Assembly: GCF_051020985.1 (NCBI RefSeq)
Contig: NW_027475133.1
Location: 124,001-188,000, forward strand
Direction: 5' to 3'
Length of the DNA stretch: 64,000 nucleotides
Source: Nomia melanderi
Taxonomy: Eukaryota > Arthropoda > Insecta > Hymenoptera > Halictidae
Position 1 is the stretch's first letter. The number at the start of each line of letters is the position of its first letter. A model generated the notes under the pieces. The model did no database searches and was not told the origin of the DNA. It saw nothing but the letters and a program-made list of their open reading frames with translations. This document shows positions 25,536-38,124 of this stretch, in pieces. The translations under genes and the position numbers were made by a program.

Positions 25536-25710
25536 GCAGGAGGCCCTGGCGCGTGAATCTGTGCAGCGGGAAAGACCTCGGACCACCAGGGGCCGAGAAA
25601 ATTACAGATTTTCGGTATCCGTCACCCAAGGTCATGGAAAAATCCAGCATATATCTGGTGATATCTCGGGTGCTATTACAGACAGCGCAATAAACCAAAG
25701 TGAATTATCT
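25536..25710. repeat. Class B monomer (B1-like)
   Basis: Has the B1-type gattttcggtatcc core and a normal tggtgatatctc 3' region, with aaggtcatggaaaaatcc. Confidence 0.88.
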
Positions 25711-26060
25711 GCAGGAGTCCCTGCCGCATGAATCTGTTCAGCGGTAACGACCTCGGACCCCCAGGGGTCGAGAAAACCACCGTCTCATGGGGCCGGACAC
25801 TCAGGGTCAGGGGAAAATCCAATATATTTCTTGTGATATCTCGGGTGCTATTAGAGATAGCGCAATAAACCAAAGTGAATTATCTATAGGAGGCCCTGGC
25901 GCATGAATCTGTGCAGCGGGAACGACCTGGGACCAACAGAGGCCGAGAAAACCACCGTCTCATTGGGCCGGACATACAGGGTCAGGGAAAAATACAATAT
26001 ATATCTGGTGATATCTCGGGTGCTATTACAGATCGCGCAATAAATCAAAGTGCATTGTCT

Positions 26061-26229
26061 GTAGGAGGACCTGGCGCATGAATCTGTGCAGCGGGATCGA
26101 CATCGGACCACCAGGGGCCGAGAAAATCACCGTCTCATGGGGCCGGACTGTCAGGGAAAAATCCAATATATATCTGGTGATATCTCGGGTGCTATTAGAG
26201 ATAGCGCAATAAATCAAAGTGCATTGTCT
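26061..26229. repeat. 169-bp monomer (loss of one TCAGGG)
   Basis: Normal units have tcagggtcaggg. This one has gactgtcagggaaaaatcc, exactly one hexamer short, at about 26,150. Confidence 0.92.
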
Positions 26230-26404
26230 GTAGGAGGACCTGGCACATGAATCTGTGCAGCGGGAACGACCTCGGACCACCAGGGGCCATGAAAATTAAA
26301 GATATACGGAACCCGTCACCCAAGGTCATGTAAAAATCCAGCATATATCTGGTGATATCTCGGGTGCTATTACAGATAGCGCAATAAACCAAAGTGAATT
26401 GTCT
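26230..26404. repeat. Class B monomer (attaaagata subtype)
   Basis: Core reads ggccatgaaaattaaagata followed by tacggaacccgtcacc. It lies in the first of the tandem 5-mers. Confidence 0.85.
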
Positions 26405-27104
26405 GCAGGAAGCCCTGGCGCATCAACCTGTTCAGCGGGATCGACCTCGGACCACCAGGAGCCGAGAAAACCACCGTCTCATGGTGCCGGTCACTCAGGG
26501 TCAGGTAAAAATCCAATATATATCTGGTGATATCTCGGGTGCTATTAGAGATAGCGCAATAAACCAAAGTGAATTATCTGCAGGAGGCCCTTGCGCATGA
26601 ATCTGTGCAGTGGGATCGACCTCGTACCACTAGGGGCCGAGAAAACCACCGTCTCATGGGGCCGGACGCTCAGGGTCAGGGAAAAATCCAAGATATATCT
26701 GGTGATATCTCGGGTGCTATTACAGATAGCGCAATAAATCAAAGTGAATTATCTATAGGAGGCCCTGGCGCATGAATCTGTGCAGCGGGAACGACCAGGG
26801 ACCAACAGAGGCCGAGAAAACCACCGTCTCATGGGGCCGGACATACAGGGTCAGGGAAAAATACAATATATATCTGGTGATATCTCGGGTGCTATTACAT
26901 ATAGCGCAATAATTCAAAGTGCATTGTCTGTAGGAGGCCCTTGCGCATGAATCTGTGCAGTGGGATCGACCTCGGACCACTAGGGGCCGAGAAAACCACC
27001 GTCTCATGGGGCCGGACGCTCAGGGTCAGGGAAAAATCCAATATATATCTGGTGATATCTCGGGTGCTATTAGAGATAGCGCAATAAATCAAAGTGCATT
27101 GTCT

Positions 27105-27279
27105 GTAGGAGGACCTGGCACATGAATCTGTGCAGCGGGAACGACCTCGGACCACCAGGGGCCATGAAAATTAAAGATATTCGGAACCCGTCAGCCAAGG
27201 TCATGTAAAAATCCAGCATATATCTCGTGATATCTCGGGTGCTATTACAGATAGCGCAATAAAACAAAGTGAATTGTCT
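27105..27279. repeat. Class B monomer (attaaagata subtype)
   Basis: Partner of 26,230 at 875 bp. It has ttcggaacccgtcagcc and tatctcgtgatatctc. Confidence 0.85.
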
Positions 27280-27629
27280 GCAGGAAGCCCTGGCGCATGA
27301 ACCTGTTCAGCGGGATCGACCTCGGACCACCAGGAGCCGAGAAAACCACCGTCTCATGGTGCCGGTCACTCAGGGTCAGGGAAAAATCCAATATATAAAT
27401 GGTGATATCTCGGGTGCTATTACAGACAGCGCAATAAATCAAAGTGCATTGTCTGTAGGAGGCCCTGGCGCATGAATCTGTGCAGCGGGAACGACCTGGG
27501 ACCACCAGGGGCCGAGAAAACCACCGACACATGGGGCCGGACACCCAGGGTCAGGGAAAAATCCAATATATATCTGGTGATATTTCGGGTGCTATTAGAG
27601 ATAGCGCAATAAACCAAAGTGAATTATCT

Positions 27630-27803
27630 GCAGGAGGCCGTGGCGCGTGAATCTGTGCAGCGGGAACGACCTCGGACCACCAGGGTCCGAGAAAACCACC
27701 GTCCGGTGGGGCCGGACACTCAGGGTCATGAAAAATCCAGGATGTATCTGATGATATCTCGGGTGCTATTAGAGATAGCGCAATAAATCAAAGTGGATTC
27801 TCC
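27630..27803. repeat. 174-bp monomer with catgaaaaatccagg
   Basis: Variants gtccggtggggccgg and agggtcatgaaaaatccagg. The near-copy at 27,979-28,152 makes a 349-bp duplicated pair around a class B unit, and a third copy is at 32,528-32,701. Confidence 0.8.
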
Positions 27804-27978
27804 GGAGGAGGCCCTTGCGCATGAATCTGTGCAGCAGGAACGAGTTCGGACCACCAGTGGCCGAGAAAATTACAGATTTTCGGTTTCCGTCACCCAATGT
27901 CATGTAAAAATCCAGCACATATCTGGTGATATCTCGGGTGCTGTCCGATGTAGCGCAATAAACCAAAGTGAATTATCT
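27804..27978. repeat. Class B monomer (B1-like)
   Basis: Private variants: ttctccggaggaggccc, aacgagttcggacc, ttcggtttccgtcacc and gctgtccgatgtagcgc. Confidence 0.88.
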
Positions 27979-28152
27979 GCAGGAGGCCCTGGCGCATACA
28001 TGTGTGCAGCGGGAACGACCTCGGACCACCAGGGTCCGAGAAAACCACCGTCCGGTGGGGCCGGACACTCAGGGTCATGAAAAATCCAGGATGTATCTGA
28101 TGATATCTCGGGTGCTATTAGAGATAGCGCGATATATCAAAGTGCATTGTCT
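27979..28152. repeat. 174-bp monomer with catgaaaaatccagg, second copy
   Basis: It begins with gcgcatacatgtgtgcagc, where 27,630 has gcgcgtgaatctgtgcagc. The rest matches. Confidence 0.8.
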
Positions 28153-28502
28153 GCAGGAGGCCCTGGCGCCTGAATCTGTGCAGCGGGAACGACCTCGGAC
28201 GACCAGGGGCCGAGAAAACCACCGACACATGGGGCCGGGCACTCAGGGACAAGGGAAAATCCAATATATATCTAGTGATATCTCGGGTGCTATTACAGAC
28301 AGCGCAATGAATCAGAGTGCATTGTCTGTAGGAGGCCCTGTCGCATGAATCTGTGCAGCGGGATCGACCTCGGACCACCAGGGGCCGAGAAACTCACCGT
28401 CTCATGGGGCCGGACTGTCAGGGTCAGGGAAAAATCCAATATATATCTGGTGACTTCTCGGGTGCTATTAGAGATAGCGCACTAAACCAAAGTGAATTAT
28501 CT

Positions 28503-28677
28503 GCAGGGGGCCCTGGCGCATGAATCTGTGCAGCGGGAACGACCTCGGACCACCAGGGGCCGAGAAAACCACCGACACATGGAGCCGGACACCCAAGGTC
28601 ATGTAAAAATCCAATATATATCTGGTGATATCACGGGTGCTCTTACAGAGAGCGCACTAAACCAAAGTGAATTATCT
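28503..28677. repeat. A monomer with short B-like tract
   Basis: Class A up to ggagccggac, then B-like acccaaggtcatgtaaaaat, then A-type ccaatatatatctgg. Confidence 0.75.
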
Positions 28678-29377
28678 GTAGGAGGCCCTGGCGCATGAAT
28701 CTGTGCAGCGGGAACGACCTCGGACCACCAGGGGCCGAGATAACCACCGACACATGGGGCCGGGCACTCAGGGTCAGGGAAAAATCCAATATATATCTGG
28801 TGATTTCTCGGGTGCTATTAGAGATAGCGCACTAAACCAAAGTGAATTATCTGCAGGGGGCCCTGGCGCATGAATCTGAGCAGCGTGAACGACCTCGGAC
28901 CACCAGGGGCCGAGAAAACCACCGACACATGGAGCCGGACTGACAGGGCCAGGGAAAAATCCAATATATATCTGGTGATATCTCGGGTGCTATTAGAAAT
29001 AGCGCAAGAAATCAAAGTGAATTATCTGCAGGAGGCCCTGACGCATGAATCTGTGCAGCGGGAACGACCTCGGACCACCAGTGGCCGAGAAAACCACCGT
29101 CTCATGGGGTCGGACACTCAGGGTCACGGAAAAATCCAATATATACCTGGTGATATCTCGGGAGCTATTAGAGATAGCGCAATAAATCAAAGTGCATTGT
29201 CTGTAGGAGGCCCTGGCGCATGAATCTGTGCAGCGGGATCGACCTCGGACCACCAGGGGCCGAGAAAATCACCGTCTCATGGGGCCGGACTGTCAGGGCC
29301 AGGGAAAAATCCAATATATATCTGGTGATATCTCGGGTGCTATTAGAAATAGCGCAATAAATCAAAGTGAATTATCT

Positions 29378-30602
29378 GCAGGGGGCCCTGGCGCATGAAT
29401 CTGTGCAGCGGGAACGACCTCGGACCACCAGGGGCCGAGAAAACCACCGACACATGGGGCCGGACTGTCAGGGTCAGGGAAAAATCCAATATATATCTGG
29501 TGATATCTCGGGTGCTATTACAGATAGCGCAATAAATCATAGGGCATTGTCTGTAGGAGGCCCTGGCGCATGAATCTGTGCAGCGGGATCGCCCTCGGAC
29601 CACCAGGGGCCGAGAGAACCACCGACACATGGGTCCGGACACTCAGGGTCGGGGAAAAATTCAATATATATCTGGTGATATCTCGGGTGCTCTTACAGAT
29701 AGCGCACTAAACCAAAGTGAATTATCTGCGGGGGGCCCTGGCGCATGCATCTGTGCAGCGGGAGCGACCTCGGACCACCAGGGGCCGAGAAAACCACCGA
29801 CACATGGGGCCGGACTGTCAGGGACAGGGAAAAACCCAATATATATCTGGTGATATCACGGGTGCTATTAGAGATAGCGCACTAAACCAAAGTGAATTAT
29901 CTGCAGGGGGCCCTGGCGCATGAATCTGTGCAGCGGGAACGACCTCGGACCACCAGGGGCCGAGAAAACCACCGACACATGGAGCCGGACACCCAAGGTC
30001 ATGTAAAAATCCAGGATGTATCTGATGATATCTCGGGTGCTATTAGAGATAGCGCACTAAACCAAAGTGAATTATCTGCAGGGGTCCCTGACGCATGAAT
30101 CTGTGCAGCGGGAACGACCTCGGACCACCAGGGGCCGAGATAACCACCGACACATGGGGCCGGTCAATCAGTGTCAGGGAAAAATCCAATATATATCTGG
30201 TGATATCTCGGGTGCTATTACAGATAGCGCAATAAATCAAAGTGCATTGTCTGTAGGAGGCCCTGGCGCATGAATCTGTGCAGCGGGATCGACCTCGGAC
30301 CACCAGGGGCCGAGAAAATCACCGTCTCATGGGGCCAGACTGTCAGGGCCAGGGAAAAATCCAATATATATCTGGTGATGTCTCGGGTGCTATTAGAAAT
30401 AGCGCAATAAATCAAAGTGAATTATCTGCAGGGGGCCCTGGCGCATGAATCTGTGCAGCGGGAACGACCTCGGTCCACCAGGGGCCGAGAAAACCACCGA
30501 CACATGGGGTCGGACACTCAGGGTCAGGGAAAAATCCAATAAATATCTGGTGATATCTCGGGTGCTATTACAGATAGCGCAATAAACCAAAGTGAATTAT
30601 CT
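29378..30602. repeat. Module P, copy 1 (7-mer)
   Basis: Marked by many accgacacatgg variants, actaaaccaaagtg in place of aataaaccaaagtg, and one monomer with cacccaaggtcatg followed by ccaggatgtatctgatgat. It is 1,225 bp long and is followed directly by copy 2. Confidence 0.8.
29903..30077. repeat. A monomer with B-like tract and ccaggatgtatctg
   Basis: The B-like caaggtcatgtaaaaatcc is followed by aggatgtatctgatgatatc, a 3' form not found in either main class. Copies lie at 31,128, 33,577 and 44,449. Confidence 0.75.
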
Positions 30603-31827
30603 GCAGGAGGCCATGGCGCACGAATCTGTGCAGCGGGAACGGTCTCGGACCACCAGGGGCCGACAAAACCACCGACACATGGGGCCGGACTGTCAGGGTC
30701 AGGGAAAAATCCAATATATATCTGGTGATATCTCGGGTGCTATTACAGATAGCGCAATAAATCATAGGGCATTGTCTGTAGGAGGCCCTGGCGCATGAAT
30801 CTGTGCAGCGGGATCGCCCTCGGACCACCAGGGGCCGAGAAAACCACCGACACATGGGTCCGGACACTCAGGGTCGGGGAAAAATTCAATATATATCTGG
30901 TGATATCTCGGGTGCTCTTACAGATAGCGCACTAAACCAAAGTGAATTATCTGCGGGGGGCCCTGGCGCATGCATCTGTGCAGCGGGAGCGACCTCGGAC
31001 CACCAGGGGCCGAGAAAACCACCGACACATGGGGCCGGACTGTCAGGGACAGGGAAAAACCCAATATATATCTGGTGATATCACGGGTGCTATTAGAGAT
31101 AGCGCACTAAACCAAAGTGAATTATCTGCAGGGGGCCCTGGCGCATGAATCTGTGCAGCGGGAACGACCTCGGACCACCAGGGGCCGAGAAAACCACCGA
31201 CACATGGAGCCGGACACCCAAGGTCATGTAAAAATCCAGGATGTATCTGATGATATCTCGGGTGCTATTAGAGATAGCGCACTAAACCAAAGTGAATTAT
31301 CTGCAGGGGTCCCTGACGCATGAATCTGTGCAGCGGGAACTACCTCGGACCACCAGGGGCCGAGATAACCACCGACACATGGGGCCGGTCAATCAGTGTC
31401 AGGGAAAAATCCAATATATATCTGGTGATATCTCGGGTGCTATTACAGATAGCGCAATAAATCAAAGTGCATTGTCTGTAGGAGGCCCTGGCGCATGAAT
31501 CTGTGCAGCGGGATCGACCTCGGACCACCAGGGGCCGAGAAAATCACCGTCTCATGGGGCCAGACTGTCAGGGCCAGGGAAAAATCCAATATATATCTGG
31601 TGATGTCTCGGGTGCTATTAGAAATAGCGCAATAAATCAAAGTGAATTATCTGCAGGGGGCCCTGGCGCATGAATCTGTGCAGCGGGAACGACCTCGGTC
31701 CACCAGGGGCCGAGAAAACCACCGACACATGGGGTCGGACACTCAGGGTCAGGGAAAAATCCAATAAATATCTGGTGATATCTCGGGTGCTATTACAGAT
31801 AGCGCAATAAACCAAAGTGAATTATCT
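30603..31827. repeat. Module P, copy 2 (7-mer)
   Basis: A tandem copy of the preceding 1,225 bp, near-identical by eye from about 30,675 onward. The first monomer differs at its 5' end (gcaggaggccatggcgcacg), which places the left edge of the duplicated tract inside that unit. Confidence 0.8.
31128..31302. repeat. A monomer with B-like tract, copy in second P
   Basis: The 1,225-bp partner of 29,903. Confidence 0.75.
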
Positions 31828-32352
31828 GCAGGAGGCCATGGCGCACGAATCTGTGCAGCGGGAACGGTCTCGGACCACCAGGGGCCGTCAAAACCACCGT
31901 CTCCTGGGGCCGGACACTCAGGGTCGGGGAAAAATTCAATATATATCTGGTGATATCTCGGGTGCTTTTACAGATAGCGCAATAAATCAAAGTGCATTGT
32001 CTGCAGGAGGCTCTGGCGCATGAATCTGTGCAGCGCGAACGACCTCGGAATACCAGGGGCCGAGAAAATCACCGTCTCATGGGGTCGGACACTCAGGGTC
32101 AGGGAAAAATCCAATATATAAATGGTGATATCTCGGGTGCTATTACAGACAGCGCAATAAATCAAAGTGCATTGTCTGTAGGAGGCCCTGGCGCATGAAT
32201 CTGTGCAGCGGGAACGACCTGGGACCACCAGGGGCCGAGAAAACCACCGTCTCATGTGGCCGGACACTCAGGGTCAGGGAAAAATCAAATATATATCTGG
32301 TGATATCCCGGGTGCTATTACAGATAGCGCAATAAATCAAAGTGGATTCTCC

Positions 32353-32527
32353 GGAGGAGGCCCTTGCGCATGAATCTGTGCAGCAGGAACGAGTTCGGAC
32401 CACCAGTGGCCGAGAAAATTACAGATTTTCGGTTTCCGTCACCCAATGTCATGTAAAAATCCAGCACATATCTGGTGATATCTCGGGTGCTGTCCGATGT
32501 AGCGCAATAAACCAAAGTGAATTATCT
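32353..32527. repeat. Class B monomer (B1-like)
   Basis: Copy of the unit at 27,804 at 4,549 bp. I saw no difference between the two. Confidence 0.88.
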
Positions 32528-32876
32528 GCAGGAGGCCCTGGCGCATACATGTGTGCAGCGGGAACGACCTCGGACCACCAGGGTCCGAGAAAACCACCGT
32601 CCGGTGGGGCCGGACACTCAGGGTCATGAAAAATCCAGGATGTATCTGATGATATCTCGGGTGCTATTAGAGATAGCGCGATATATCAAAGTGCATTGTC
32701 TGCAGGAGGCCCTGGCGCCTGAATCTGTGCAGCGGGAACGACCTCGGACGACCAGGGGCCGAGAAAACCACCGACACATGGGGCCGGGCACTCAGGGACA
32801 AGGGAAAATCGAATATATATCTAGTGATATCTCGGGTGCTATTAGAGATAGCGCAATAAATCAAACTGCAGTGTCT

Positions 32877-33051
32877 GTAGGAAGCCCTGGCGCATGAATC
32901 TGTGCAGCGGGAACGACCTCGGACCACCAGGGGCCGAGAAAACCACCGACACATGGAGCCGGACACCCAAGGTCATGTAAAAATCCAATATATATCTGGT
33001 GATATCTCGGGTGCTCTTACAGAGAGCGCACTAAACCAAAGTGAATTATCT
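32877..33051. repeat. A monomer with short B-like tract
   Basis: Has acacccaaggtcatgtaaaa followed by A-type ccaatatatatctgg, as at 28,503. Confidence 0.72.
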
Positions 33052-33800
33052 GTAGGAGGCCCTGGCGCATGAATCTGTGCAGCGGGAACGACCTCGGACC
33101 ACCAGGGGCCGAGATAACCACCGACACATGGGGCCGGACTGTCAGGGTCAGGGAAAAATCCAATATATATCTGGTGATATCTCGGGTGCTATTACAGATA
33201 GCGCAATAAATCATAGGGCATTGTCTGTAGGAGGCCCTGGCGCATGAATCTGTGCAGCGGGATCGCCCTCGGACCACCAGGGGCCGAGAAAACCACCGAC
33301 ACATGGGTCCGGACACTCAGGGTCGGGGAAAAATTCAATATATATCTGGTGATATCTCGGGTGCTCTTACAGATAGCGCACTAAACCAAAGTGAATTATC
33401 TGCGGGGGGCCCTGGCGCATGAATCTGTGCAGCGGGAGCGACCTCGGACCACCAGGGGCCGAGAAAACCACCGATACATGGGGCCGGACTGTCAGGGACA
33501 GGGAAAAACCCAATATATATCTGGTGATATCACGGGTGCTATTAGAGATAGCGCACTAAACCAAAGTGAATTATCTGCAGGGGGCCCTGGCGCATGAATC
33601 TGTGCAGCGGGAACGACCTCGGACCACCAGGGGCCGAGAAAACCACCGACACATGGAGCCGGACACCCAAGGTCATGTAAAAATCCAGGATGTATCTGAT
33701 GATATCTCGGGTGCTATTAGAGATAGCGCACTAAACCAAAGTGAATTATCTGCAGGGGTCCCTGACGCATGAATCTGTGCAGCGGGAACGACCTCGGACC
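33052..33800. repeat. Module P, partial copy
   Basis: The first four to five monomers of P are present in order, including the catgtaaaaatccaggatg monomer at 33,577. The sequence then leaves P. Confidence 0.7.
33577..33751. repeat. A monomer with B-like tract in partial P
   Basis: Same aggatgtatctgatgatatc form as 29,903. Confidence 0.75.
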
Positions 33801-33926
33801 ACCAGGGGCCGACAAAATCACCGTCTCATGGGGTCGGACACTCAGGGCCAGGGAAAAATCCAATAAATATCTGGTGATATCTCGGGTGCTATTAGAGATA
33901 GCGCAATAAATTAAAGTGCATTGTCT

Positions 33927-34102
33927 GCAGGAGGCTCTGGCGCATGAATCTGTGCAGCGGGATCGACCTATGGACCACCAGGGGCTGAGAAAATCACCGT
34001 CTCATGGGGCCGGACTGTCAGGGTCAGGGAAAAATCCAACATATATCTTGTGATATCTCGGGTGCTATTAGAGATAGCGTAATAAATCAATGTGAATTAT
34101 CT
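33927..34102. repeat. 176-bp monomer
   Basis: Has gatcgacctatggaccacc, with one extra base at the cctcgga position. A similar change (gatcgatctatggaacacc) occurs near 41,313 and 47,462. Confidence 0.85.
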
Positions 34103-34802
34103 GCAGGGGGCCCTGGCGCATGAATCGGTGGAACGGGATCGACCTCGGACCAGCAGGGGCCGAGAAAATCACCGTCTCATGGGGCGGGACTGTCAGGGTC
34201 AGGGAAAAATCCAACATATATCTTGTGATATCTCGGGTGCTATTAGAGATAGCGTAATAAATCAATGTGAATTATCTGCAGGGGGCCCTGGCGCATGAAT
34301 CTGTACAGAGGGAACGACCGCGGACCACCAGGGGCCGAGAAAACCACCGTCACATGGGGCCGGACACTCAGGTTAAGGGGAAAATCCAATATATATATGG
34401 TGATATCTCGGGTGCTATTACAGATAGCGCAATAAATCAAAGTGCATTGTCTGTAGGAGGCCCTGGCGCATGAATCTGTGCAGCGGGATCGACCTCGGAC
34501 CACCAGGGGCCGAGAAAACTACCGTCTCATGGGGCCGGACACTCAGGGTCAGGGTAAAATCCAATATATATCTGGTGATATCTCGGGTGCTATTACAGAT
34601 AGGGCAATAAACCAAAGTGAATAATCTGCAGGGGGCCCTGGCGCATTAATCTGTGCAGCGGGATCGACCTCGGACCACCAGGGGCCGAGAAAATCACCGT
34701 CTCATGGGGCCGGACTCTCAGGGTCAGGGAATAATCCAATATATATCTGGTGATATCTCGGGTACTATTACAGATAGCGCAATAAATCAAAGTGCATTGT
34801 CT

Positions 34803-34977
34803 GCAGGAGGCCCTGGCGCATGAATCTGTGCAGCAGGAACGACCTCGGACCACCAGGGGCCGAGAAAATTACAGATATTCGGAATCCGTCGCCCAAGGTC
34901 ATGTAAAAATCCAGCATACATCTGGTGATATCTCGGGTGCTATTAGAGATAGCGCAATATAGCAAAGTGCATTGTCT
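34803..34977. repeat. Class B monomer (gatattcgg subtype)
   Basis: Core attacagatattcggaatcc, then gtcgcccaaggtcatg. An isolated unit without a nearby partner. Confidence 0.86.
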
Positions 34978-35327
34978 GCCGGAGGCCCTAGCGCATGAAT
35001 CTGTGCAGCGGGAACGACCTCGGACCACCAGGGGCCGAGAAAATCACCGTCTCATGGGGCCGGACTGTCAGGTTCAGGGAAAAATCCAATATATATCTGG
35101 TGATATCTCGGGTCCTATTAGAGATAGCGCAATTAATCAAAGTGAAATATCTGCAGTGGGATCTGGTGCATGAATCTGTTCAGCGGGAACGACCTCGGAC
35201 CACCAGTGGCCGAGAAAACCACCGTCTCATGGGATCGGAAACTCAGGGTCAGGGAAAAATCCAATATATATCTGGTGATATCTCGGGTGCTATTATAGAT
35301 AGCGCAATAAATCAAAGTGCATTGTCT

Positions 35328-36550
35328 GTATGAGGCCCTGGCGCATGAATCTGTGCAGCGAGATCGACCTCAGACCACCAGGGGCCGAGAAAACCACCGA
35401 CAAATGGGGCCGGACACACATGGTCGGGGAAAAATCCAATATATATCTGGTGATATCTCGGGTGCTATTAGAGATAGCGCAATAAATCAAACTGCAGTGT
35501 CTGTAGGAAGCCCTGGCGCATGAATCTGTGCAGCGGGTTCGACCTCGGACCACCAGGGGCCGAGAAAATCACCGTCTCATGGTGTCGGACTGTCAGGGCC
35601 AGGGGAAAATCCAATATATATCTGGTGATATCTCGGCTGCTCTTACAGATAGCGCACTAAATCAATGGGCATTGTCTGTAGGAGGCCCTGGCGTCTGTAT
35701 CTGTGCAGCGGGATCGACCTCGGACCACCATGGGCCCAGAAAATCACCGACTCATGGGGCCGGACTGTCAGGGTCAGGGAAAAATCCAATATGTATCTGG
35801 TGATATCTCGGGTGCTATTAGAGATAGCGCACGAATCAAAGTGAATTATCTGCAGGGGGCCCTGGCGCATGAATCTGTGCAGCGGGAACGACCTCGGACC
35901 ACCAGGGGCCGAGAAAACCACCGACACATGGGGCCGGAATGTCAGGGTCAGGGAAAAATCCAATATACATCTGGTGATATCTCGGGTGCTATTACAGATA
36001 GCGCAATAAATCAAAGTGAATTGTCTGCAGGAAGCCTTGGCGCATGAATCTGTGCAGCGCGATCGACCTTGGACCACCAGGGGCCGAGAAAACCACCGTC
36101 TCATGGGGTCGGACACATAGGGTCAGGAAAAAATCCAATATATATCTGGTGATATCCCGGGTGCTATTACAGATAGCGCAATAAATCAAAGTGCATTGTC
36201 TGTAGGAAGCCATGGCGCATGAATCTGTATAGCTGGATCGACCTCGGACCACCAGGGGCCGAGAAAATCACCGTTTCATGGGGCCGGACAGTCAGGGTCA
36301 GGGAAAAATCCAATATATATCTGGTGATATCTCGGGTGCTATTACAGATAGCGCAATAAATCAAAGTGCATTGTCTGTAGGAGGCCCTGCGCATGAATCT
36401 GTGCAGCGGGAACGACCTCGGTCCACCAGGGGCCGAGAAAACCACCGTCTCATGGGGCCGGACACTCAGGGTCAGGGGAAAATCCAGTATATATCTGGTG
36501 ATATCTCGGGTGCTATTACAGATAGCGCAATAAATCAAAGTGCATTGTCT
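35328..36550. repeat. Block X, copy 1
   Basis: Contains private variants gtctgtatgaggccctgg, acacacatggtcgggg, gcgggttcgacctcgg, ccaccatgggcccag, and a gcgcacgaatcaaag unit (1-bp deletion) in the 174-bp monomer at 35,678-35,851. This copy lacks the 25-bp internal duplication found in later copies. Confidence 0.8.
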
Positions 36551-37074
36551 GTAGGAGGCCCTGGCGCATGAATCTGTGCAGCGGGAACGACCTCGGACCA
36601 CCAGGGGCGGAGAAAACCACCGTCTCATGTGGTCGGACACTCAGGGTCAGGGGAAAATCCAATATATATATGGTGATATCTCGGGTGCTATTACAGATAG
36701 CGCAATAAGTCAAAGTGAATTATCTGCAGGGGCCCTGGCGCATGAATCTGTGCAGCGGGAACGACCTCGCACCACCAGGGGCCGAGAAAATCACCGTCTC
36801 ATGGGGCCGGACTGTCAGGGTCAGGGAAAAATCCAATATATATCTGGTTATATCTCAGGTGCTATTAGAGATAGCGCAATAAGTCAAAGTGAATTATCTG
36901 CAGGGGGCCCTGGCGCATGAATCTGTGCAGCGGGAACGTCCTCGGACCACCAGGGGCCGAGAAAACCACCGTCTCCTCGGGCCGGACACTCAGGGTCATG
37001 GAAAAATCCAATATATATCTGGAGATATCTCGGGTGCTATTCGAGATAGCGCAATAAACCAAAGTGCATTGTCT

Positions 37075-37249
37075 GCAGTTGGCCCTGGCGCATGAATCTG
37101 TGCAGCAGGAACGACCTCGGCACACCAGGGGCCGAGAAAATTTCAGATATTCGGAATCCGTCACGCAAGGTCATGTAAAAATCCAGCATATATCTGGCGA
37201 TATCTCGGGTGCTATTACAGATAGCGCAATAAACCAAAGTGAATTGTCT
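37075..37249. repeat. Class B monomer (gatattcgg subtype)
   Basis: Core atttcagatattcggaatcc. The 5' end has gcagttggccctgg. It lies within block Y. Confidence 0.86.
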
Positions 37250-37949
37250 GCAGGAAGCCCTGGCGCATGAATCTGTTCAGCGTGATCGACCTCGGTCCAC
37301 GAGGGAACGAGAAAACCATCGACACAAGGGGCCGGACTGTCAGGGTCAGGGAAAAATCCAATATATATCTGGTGATATCTCGGGTGCTATTAGAGATAGC
37401 GCAATAAACCAAAGTGCATTGTCTGCAGGAGGCCCTGGCGCAAGAATCTGTGCAGCGGGAAAGACCTCGGACCACCAGGGGCCGAGGAAACTACCGTCGC
37501 ATGGGGTCGGACACTCAGGGACAGGGAAAAATCCAATATATATCTTGTGATATCTCGGGTGCTATTACAGATAGCGCAATAAATCAATGTGCATTGTCTG
37601 CAGGAGGCCCTGGCGCATGAATCTGTGTAGCGGGAACGACCTCGGACCACCAGGGGCCGAGAAAACCACCGTCTCATGGGGCCGGACTGTCAGGGTCAGG
37701 GAAAAATCCATTATATATCTGGTGATATCTCGGGTGCTATTAGAGATAGCGCAATAAACCAAAGTGAACTATCTACAGGAGGCCCTGGCGCATGAATCTG
37801 TGCAGCGGGAACGACCTCGGACCACCAGGGGCCAAGAAAACCACCGACTCATGGGGCCGGACACTCAGGACCAGGGGAAAATCCAATATATATCTGGTGA
37901 TATCTCGGGTGCTATTAGAGATACCGCAATAAATCAAAGTGCATTGTCT

Positions 37950-38124
37950 GTAGGAGGCACTGGCGAATGAATCTGTGCAGCAGGAACGACCTCGGACCAC
38001 CTGGGGCCGAGAAAATTACAGATATTCGGCATCCGTCACGCAAGGTCATGTAAAAATCCAATATATATCTGGTGATATCTCGGGTGCTATTACAGATAGC
38101 GCAATAAATCAAAGTGAATTATCT
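37950..38124. repeat. Class B monomer with A-type 3' flank
   Basis: B core (gatattcggcatccgtcacg) followed by ccaatatatatctgg, the class A form, instead of ccagcatatatctgg. The B tract is therefore shorter here. Confidence 0.86.

Larger units (their letters stand above)
25536..27629. repeat. Domain 4: tandem pair of 5-mers
   Basis: The segment 25,886-26,754 (869 bp) and the segment 26,755-27,629 (875 bp) are adjacent, related five-monomer blocks. Both begin with tatctataggagg and a gggaccaacagagg variant. Both contain a class B unit with an attaaagata core (26,230 and 27,105). The 6-bp difference comes from one 169-bp monomer. Confidence 0.75.
27630..35327. repeat. Domain 5: P-module region
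   Basis: The segment about 27,750-28,290 reappears at about 32,300-32,840, offset 4,549 bp, with almost no differences. Between these copies lie two tandem copies of a 7-mer (module P, 29,378-30,602 and 30,603-31,827). A partial P follows at 33,052. The segment 33,927-35,327 is made of mixed single monomers, with a 175-bp-scale near-duplicate at about 34,020-34,100 and 34,195-34,275. Confidence 0.78.

Noticed and set aside
27630..32701. Possible transposon or target-site structure around the repeated 27.8 and 32.3 kb segment
   Set aside because: Both edges are satellite monomers in phase, with no terminal repeats or non-satellite sequence. Duplication within the array explains it.
35538..35548. 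RNA polymerase III B-box-like sequence (ggttcgacctc; also near 41,663, 42,360 and 47,812)
   Set aside because: It differs from GGTTCGANNCC by one base. It arises from a point variant of the usual gggaacgacctc, and no A box lies at the right distance. A tRNA or SINE origin is not supported.
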